Part shown: piece by piece, positions 5,183 through 8,590 of the stretch
Numbering within the stretch: position 1 is the first letter of the stretch
Layout: each line of letters opens with the position of its first letter
Assembly: GCA_041487355.1 (NCBI GenBank)
Contig: JBGPND010000219.1
Span: forward strand, 1 to 8,590
Length of the DNA: 8,590 bases
Source of the DNA: JAMXLO01 sp041487355
GTDB lineage: Bacteria > Pseudomonadota > Alphaproteobacteria > Acetobacterales > Acetobacteraceae
Reading direction: 5' to 3'
Notes under the pieces: generated by a model
What the model was told of the DNA's origin: nothing
Databases searched by the model: none
Seen by the model: the letters and a program-made list of their open reading frames with translations, nothing else
Translations under genes and position numbers: made by a program

Positions 5183-6712
5183 TCAATCCCCCGCCGCCGG
5201 CGCGGCAGCCGGACGCACGTGCCGGCGCATCACCAGCAGCAACAGCAGCGGCGGCACCACCACCAGAGTCATCATGCGGAAGTCGTTGTTGTAGGCGATG
5301 ATCTGCGCCTGGTGGTTGATCATCTGATCCAGCACCGCCGCACCATGCCGCGTCGCCGGATCCAGCATGTGCGACACCGCATCATTGCCCTGCAGCACGC
5401 GATCGAACGGCGTGATGACCGCAGCGATGTCGGCGTGCGACGCCTGCGTGCTGCGCACCAGCATCAGCGACGTCACAGACACGCCCACCGCCTGGCCGAT
5501 GTTGCGGCACAGTGCCTGCAACGACGTCGCATAGCCGCGCAGCGCCGGCGGCAGCGTGGTGAACGCCATCACCGTCATCGGGTTGAACACGAAGCCGATG
5601 GCGAAGCCCTGCATCACCAACGTCAGCATCATCTGCTGCTGCGACACATCGGGCGTCCAGTAGCTCATCGAATGCAGCGCAAACCCCAGCGTCAGCAGGC
5701 CGAACGCCATCAGCTTGCGATGGTCGATCAGGTTGGAGAGCCGGCTCGCCACCTGCATGCCGATCATGGTGCCGATGCCGCGCGGCGCCATCGATAAGCC
5801 AGCGGTCGCCACCGGATAGCCGGCCAGGCTTTCCAGATACGGCGCCATCAGCGCGGAGCTCGCCAGCATCACCGTGGCGGTGAAGAACACCATCGTCACG
5901 CCGCAGACGAAGTTGCGGTCCTTGAACAACCCGGGCGGCAGGAACGGCCGCTCGGCGGTGAACATGTGCACGATGAACAGATAGAAGCCGAGACCGCCCA
6001 GCACCGCCTCGATGATGATCTCGCGCGAGGAGAACCAGTCCAGCTTCTGGCCACGGTCCAGCATGAGTTGCAACGCGCCGACACCCATCGCCAGCACGGC
6101 GAAGCCGGTCCAGTCGAATTTCAGCTCGCTGCGCGGCGTCGCCTTCGGCAGGAAGATCAGCAGCCCGGCGATCGCCAGCAGGCCGAACGGCAGGTTCACG
6201 TAGAACACGTAGCGCCAGTTGTACATCTCGGTCAGGTAGCCGCCGAGCGTCGGGCCGGTGATCGGCCCCACCATCACGCCCATGCCGAAGATCGCCATCG
6301 CCTGCGCACGGCGCTCGAACGGGTAGATGTCCAGCATCGTCGCCTGCGACAGCGGCACCAGCGCGGCGCCGCACATCCCCTGCAGGAAGCGGAAGCACAC
6401 CATCTGGTCCAGCGTGTCCGCCGTGCCGCACAGCATCGACGCGATGACAAAGCCGGTCATGCACGCGACGTGCAGGTTCTTGCGGCCGAAGCGCACCGCC
6501 ATCCAGCCCACCGGCGCGGTCATGATCGCGGCGGCGATCACGTAGGAGGTCAGCACCCAGGTGATCTCGTCGGCGCTGGTGGACAGCGTGCCCTGCATGT
6601 AGGGCAGCGAGACATTGGCGATCGATGCGTCCAGCGACTGCATCAGGTTCCCCAGCATCACGCAGAGCGTGATTAGCGCACGGTGGGGAACCTTCTGCGT
6701 GGTCCCGGACAT
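5183..6712 (-). CDS. DHA2-family (EmrB/QacA type) 14-TM MFS drug/solute efflux transporter, copy 2 (MFS-2)
   Basis: A 509-residue inner-membrane exporter, paralogous to the gene at 654-2177 with almost no length difference. It keeps the same marks: LDASIANVSLP with Asp28 in helix 1, GWMAVRFGRKNL as motif A, GPTLGGYLTEMYNWRYVFYV in the motif C region, and LDQMINHQAQIIAYNNDFR near the end. The divergence (for example ALHSMSYWTPDV against ALWVMSTWTPDV) indicates an old duplication or separate acquisition, though patches are nearly identical at DNA level. The ATG at 6710-6712 is preferred over the GTG one codon earlier because GAGG lies 5 nt before it and the product then aligns with the paralogue. 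No EmrA-like fusion protein or TetR/MarR regulator is adjacent, so the substrate is unknown. It is divergent from the MmgE/PrpD gene across 150 bp that could hold shared control. Confidence 0.93.
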   Translation of the reverse strand: MSGTTQKVPHRALITLCVMLGNLMQSLDASIANVSLPYMQGTLSTSADEITWVLTSYVIAAAIMTAPVGWMAVRFGRKNLHVACMTGFVIASMLCGTADTLDQMVCFRFLQGMCGAALVPLSQATMLDIYPFERRAQAMAIFGMGVMVGPITGPTLGGYLTEMYNWRYVFYVNLPFGLLAIAGLLIFLPKATPRSELKFDWTGFAVLAMGVGALQLMLDRGQKLDWFSSREIIIEAVLGGLGFYLFIVHMFTAERPFLPPGLFKDRNFVCGVTMVFFTATVMLASSALMAPYLESLAGYPVATAGLSMAPRGIGTMIGMQVASRLSNLIDHRKLMAFGLLTLGFALHSMSYWTPDVSQQQMMLTLVMQGFAIGFVFNPMTVMAFTTLPPALRGYATSLQALCRNIGQAVGVSVTSLMLVRSTQASHADIAAVITPFDRVLQGNDAVSHMLDPATRHGAAVLDQMINHQAQIIAYNNDFRMMTLVVVPPLLLLLVMRRHVRPAAAPAAGD

Positions 6713-6721
6713 CACTCCCTC
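6713..6721 (-). promoter_or_regulatory. Shine-Dalgarno region of MFS-2
   Basis: GAGGGAG on the minus strand (6715-6721). Its GAGG part is 5 nt from the ATG at 6710-6712 but only 2 nt from the alternative GTG at 6713-6715, which favours the ATG. Confidence 0.6.
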
Positions 6722-6774
6722 GGGCCGCGTCTCATGCGCGGTTGCAGCGGCATGGCTCGGTGGCGGTAGAAGCC

Positions 6775-6803
6775 ATGATCGGCCACTCCGGAGAACCCTG
6801 CAA
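6775..6803 (-). promoter_or_regulatory. Weak candidate promoter for MFS-2
   Basis: On the minus strand TTGCAG (6798-6803) and GATCAT (6775-6780) are 17 bp apart and about 60 bp before the start codon. Each box matches only part of the sigma70 consensus, so this is a weak by-eye call. Confidence 0.2.
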
Positions 6804-6847
6804 CCTTGCCGTCACGTGCGGGTCTGCGCCAGAGTGACTGCAACGAT

Positions 6848-6853
6848 GGAGGA
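6848..6853 (+). promoter_or_regulatory. Shine-Dalgarno site of the MmgE/PrpD gene
   Basis: GGAGGA, 9 nt before the ATG at 6863. It supports that start over an upstream in-frame ATG at 6806, whose extra 19 residues do not resemble the family. Confidence 0.75.
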
Positions 6854-6862
6854 ACCGTTCCG

Positions 6863-8260
6863 ATGGGCATCACCGCAGACCTCGCGCAGTTCACCGCCAC
6901 CATCAGCCTCGACCGCCTGCCGGCCGACGTGGTGCGGCGCGCGCGCTTCCTGGTGCTGGACCTGGTCGGCAACATCGTGCGCGCGCGGCATGACGCGGAG
7001 AGCACGCCATCGTTTCTTGCCGCGGTCCGCGCCATGGGCATGGCCGCCGGCAATTCCGGCGTGTTCGGCGACGCCGCGCGCTACACGCCCGCCGGCGCCG
7101 CCTTACTGAACGGCGCGCTGGCGCATTCGCTGGATTTCGACGACACGCACGCCGCGGGATCGCTGCATCCCGGCGCGCCGGTGATCTCGGCGGCGTTGGC
7201 GGCCGGCGAGATGGTCGGCGCCTCGGGTGCCGATGTGCTGGCGGGGATCGTCGCCGGCTACGACGTCACCTGCCGCGTCGCCCTCGCACTGCCGGCCGGC
7301 GAGCACTACGACCGCGGCTTCCACCCCACCGCCACCTGCGGCGCCTTCGGTGCGGCAGCGGCAGCGGCGCGGGTGTTCGGGCTGTCGGCCGAGCAGGTCG
7401 AGGGCGCGCTCGGCACCGTGCTGAGCCAGTGCGCCGGCAGCCTGCAGTTCCTGGCCAACGGCGCCTGGACCAAGCGCTTCCAGGTCGGCTGGGCGGCCTG
7501 CAACGGGCTGATGGCGGCCACCCTGGTGCGGGAAGGCTTCAAGGGCGCGTCCGAGGCGCTGGAGGGCCGCCACGGCTTCCTGCACGCCTACGCGCCCAAT
7601 CCGAACCCGGCGCGCGCGGTGCAGGACCTCGGCACGGTGTTCGAGCTGATGAACACCGCAGTGAAGCCGTATCCCTCCTGCCGCTACGGCCATGCCGGCA
7701 TCGACGCGGCGCTCGCCTTGCGCGCTGCGAACGACCTGAAGCCGGGGGAGATCAGTTCGGTCACGCTCGGCCTGCCGCGGTCGGGGATGATGCTGATCGG
7801 CCAGCCGCCGGAGAAGAAGGCCGACCCGCAGAACGTCGTGGACGGCCAGTTCAGCGGCCCGTTCGTGATTTCCGCCGCGCTGGCGACCGGCGCGATGGGC
7901 TGGGACAGCTACCGGCTGTTGCGGGACTCAGCGGTGCGAGGCCTGCTGCCGAAGGTGCATTGCGAGGTCGATCCGGAGATCGAGGCCGAGTTCCCCGCCA
8001 ACATGTCCGGCAAGCTGACCATCGCGGCGCGCGGCCAGAGTTTCAGCCAGAAGGTGGTGGTGCCGAAGGGCGAGCCTGCCAACTTCCTCACCGAGGCGGA
8101 GCTGCGGGGAAAATTCGCCGGTCTGGCGGATGCCGTTCTGGGTGCCGAACGCGCTGCTCGCCTGGCCGTCGCGGTGCTGGCGATCGACACCACCTCGGAC
8201 GTCGCCAATCTGATGCGCCAGGCGGCCCCGCTGATGCCGGCGCGGCTGGCGGGGGAGTAG
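6863..8260 (+). CDS. MmgE/PrpD family protein (2-methylcitrate dehydratase/cis-aconitate decarboxylase-like)
   Basis: A complete 465-residue cytoplasmic protein of the MmgE/PrpD family, whose known members dehydrate 2-methylcitrate (PrpD) or decarboxylate cis-aconitate; many bacterial members are uncharacterised. Family length is about 440-490. Visible signs are the helical start LPADVVRRARFLVLDLVGN, the signature NGALAHSLDFDDTH (residues 83-96) running into LHPGAPVISAALAAGE, the segment FHPTATCGAFGAAAAAARVFGL (from residue 153) and KPYPSCRYGH (268-277), followed by the C-terminal domain. Conserved Asp and His residues (D91, D93, D94, H96) are present. No prpB, prpC or citrate-synthase gene is adjacent, so the 2-methylcitrate cycle is not supported; a hydro-lyase or decarboxylase of another organic acid is as likely. 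The racemase-like gene at the left edge hints at branched acyl-CoA metabolism, but it is about 6 kb away. Transcribed divergently from MFS-2. Confidence 0.93.
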   Translation: MGITADLAQFTATISLDRLPADVVRRARFLVLDLVGNIVRARHDAESTPSFLAAVRAMGMAAGNSGVFGDAARYTPAGAALLNGALAHSLDFDDTHAAGSLHPGAPVISAALAAGEMVGASGADVLAGIVAGYDVTCRVALALPAGEHYDRGFHPTATCGAFGAAAAAARVFGLSAEQVEGALGTVLSQCAGSLQFLANGAWTKRFQVGWAACNGLMAATLVREGFKGASEALEGRHGFLHAYAPNPNPARAVQDLGTVFELMNTAVKPYPSCRYGHAGIDAALALRAANDLKPGEISSVTLGLPRSGMMLIGQPPEKKADPQNVVDGQFSGPFVISAALATGAMGWDSYRLLRDSAVRGLLPKVHCEVDPEIEAEFPANMSGKLTIAARGQSFSQKVVVPKGEPANFLTEAELRGKFAGLADAVLGAERAARLAVAVLAIDTTSDVANLMRQAAPLMPARLAGE

Positions 8261-8275
8261 GCCGACCGGTCGGCC
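8260..8275. terminator. Perfect 16-bp palindrome between convergent genes, likely bidirectional terminator
   Basis: GGCCGACCGGTCGGCC overlaps the last base of the MmgE/PrpD stop codon and ends 4 bp before the stop of the opposing gene. As RNA it gives a 6-bp GC stem with a CCGG loop. No T-run follows on either side, so it would be an atypical terminator; its position between convergent genes is the main support. Confidence 0.5.
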
Positions 8276-8279
8276 GGGC

Positions 8280-8590
8280 TTAGCGCGGGGTGCGGCGCTC
8301 GAACTCGGCCGGCGGCTCGAACACCCCGTCGGGCGGAGACCCGTACACAACGGCGATCGCGGTCAGCGACGCATCGGACGCCTTGGCCGCCGTTAGGCGC
8401 AGCATGAGACCATCATCGGTCACGCAGGCAGCGCCCGCGTCCTCGTCCTTGTCGGCCGGCCTGACTTTCCATTCGGTGCACGCGATATTCGCCACCGTCG
8501 CCGTGCCCTGACGCGTGAAGCGCATGCCCGGCCTGAGGAACGCGGCGGGATTCTCGGTCTTGGCCACCGGACGCTCAACATAGGCCCTGC
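8280..8590 (-). CDS. Unrecognised protein, C-terminal part (runs off the right edge)
   Basis: A minus-strand frame open from the right edge to a TAA at 8280-8282, giving about 102 visible residues. A GTG at 8565-8567 could be a start, but the frame continues upstream without a stop (RAYVERPVAKTEN), so the gene probably begins outside the window. Visible parts are FLRPGMRFTRQGTATVANIA, then CTEWKVRPADKDEDAGAACV and TDDGLMLRLTAAK, ending in FEPPAEFERRTPR. The pattern of short beta-strand-like segments with two cysteines about 18 residues apart resembles small exported proteins of unknown function seen in Acetobacteraceae, but I cannot name a family, and no signal peptide is visible because the N-terminus is missing. 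It is convergent with the MmgE/PrpD gene, 19 bp away. Codon-position GC bias and the open frame support it being real. Confidence 0.6.
   Translation of the reverse strand, partial: RAYVERPVAKTENPAAFLRPGMRFTRQGTATVANIACTEWKVRPADKDEDAGAACVTDDGLMLRLTAAKASDASLTAIAVVYGSPPDGVFEPPAEFERRTPR

Noticed and set aside
5382..6464. Minus-strand 360-residue open frame within MFS-2
   Set aside because: Out-of-frame shadow, low-complexity Arg/Ala composition, no family resemblance.

Overview
The window is GC-rich bacterial DNA, probably from an alphaproteobacterium of the Rhodospirillales/Acetobacteraceae type. That placement is inferred from base composition, from the acyl-CoA/LivK/DHA2 gene content, and from a GGATC-TCAAG-type palindrome familiar from alphaproteobacterial intergenic regions. 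No rRNA, tRNA, CRISPR array or transposase was seen.

Layout, left to right. On the minus strand lie the N-terminal part of an alpha-methylacyl-CoA racemase-like family III CoA transferase (runs off the left edge), a 14-TM DHA2/EmrB-type MFS transporter (MFS-1), and a LivK-type periplasmic substrate-binding protein 43 bp upstream of MFS-1, probably in one transcript. A plus-strand remnant of a DUF4062-TPR gene follows (first ~85 residues and last TPR units kept, middle lost, frame shifted). Next comes a 350-bp repeat-filled spacer leading into a small intact GxxExxY (PD-(D/E)XK-like) gene, then another repeat and an alphaproteobacterial REP-like palindrome. A second DHA2 transporter (MFS-2, minus), clearly paralogous to MFS-1, comes next. 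Divergent from it is a complete MmgE/PrpD-family gene (plus), which converges on an incomplete unrecognised gene at the right edge (minus).

The metabolic genes (CoA transferase/racemase, solute-binding protein, MmgE/PrpD) fit an organic-acid or acyl-CoA utilisation neighbourhood with two exporters. No pathway can be fixed from the sequence alone. The roughly 3-kb stretch between the two exporter genes looks accessory: orphan binding protein, broken DUF4062-TPR gene, GxxExxY gene, repeats.

The most unusual signal is a dispersed inverted-repeat family built from a 9-bp unit (consensus ANCRCARAG, in runs of four). One copy forms a ~135-bp hairpin just behind MFS-1. Three arms surround the GxxExxY gene: one in forward orientation about 265 bp upstream, and reverse-oriented arms just upstream and just downstream. 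The repeats may be linked to the nuclease-like gene in the way REP elements are linked to RAYT proteins; this is a hypothesis.
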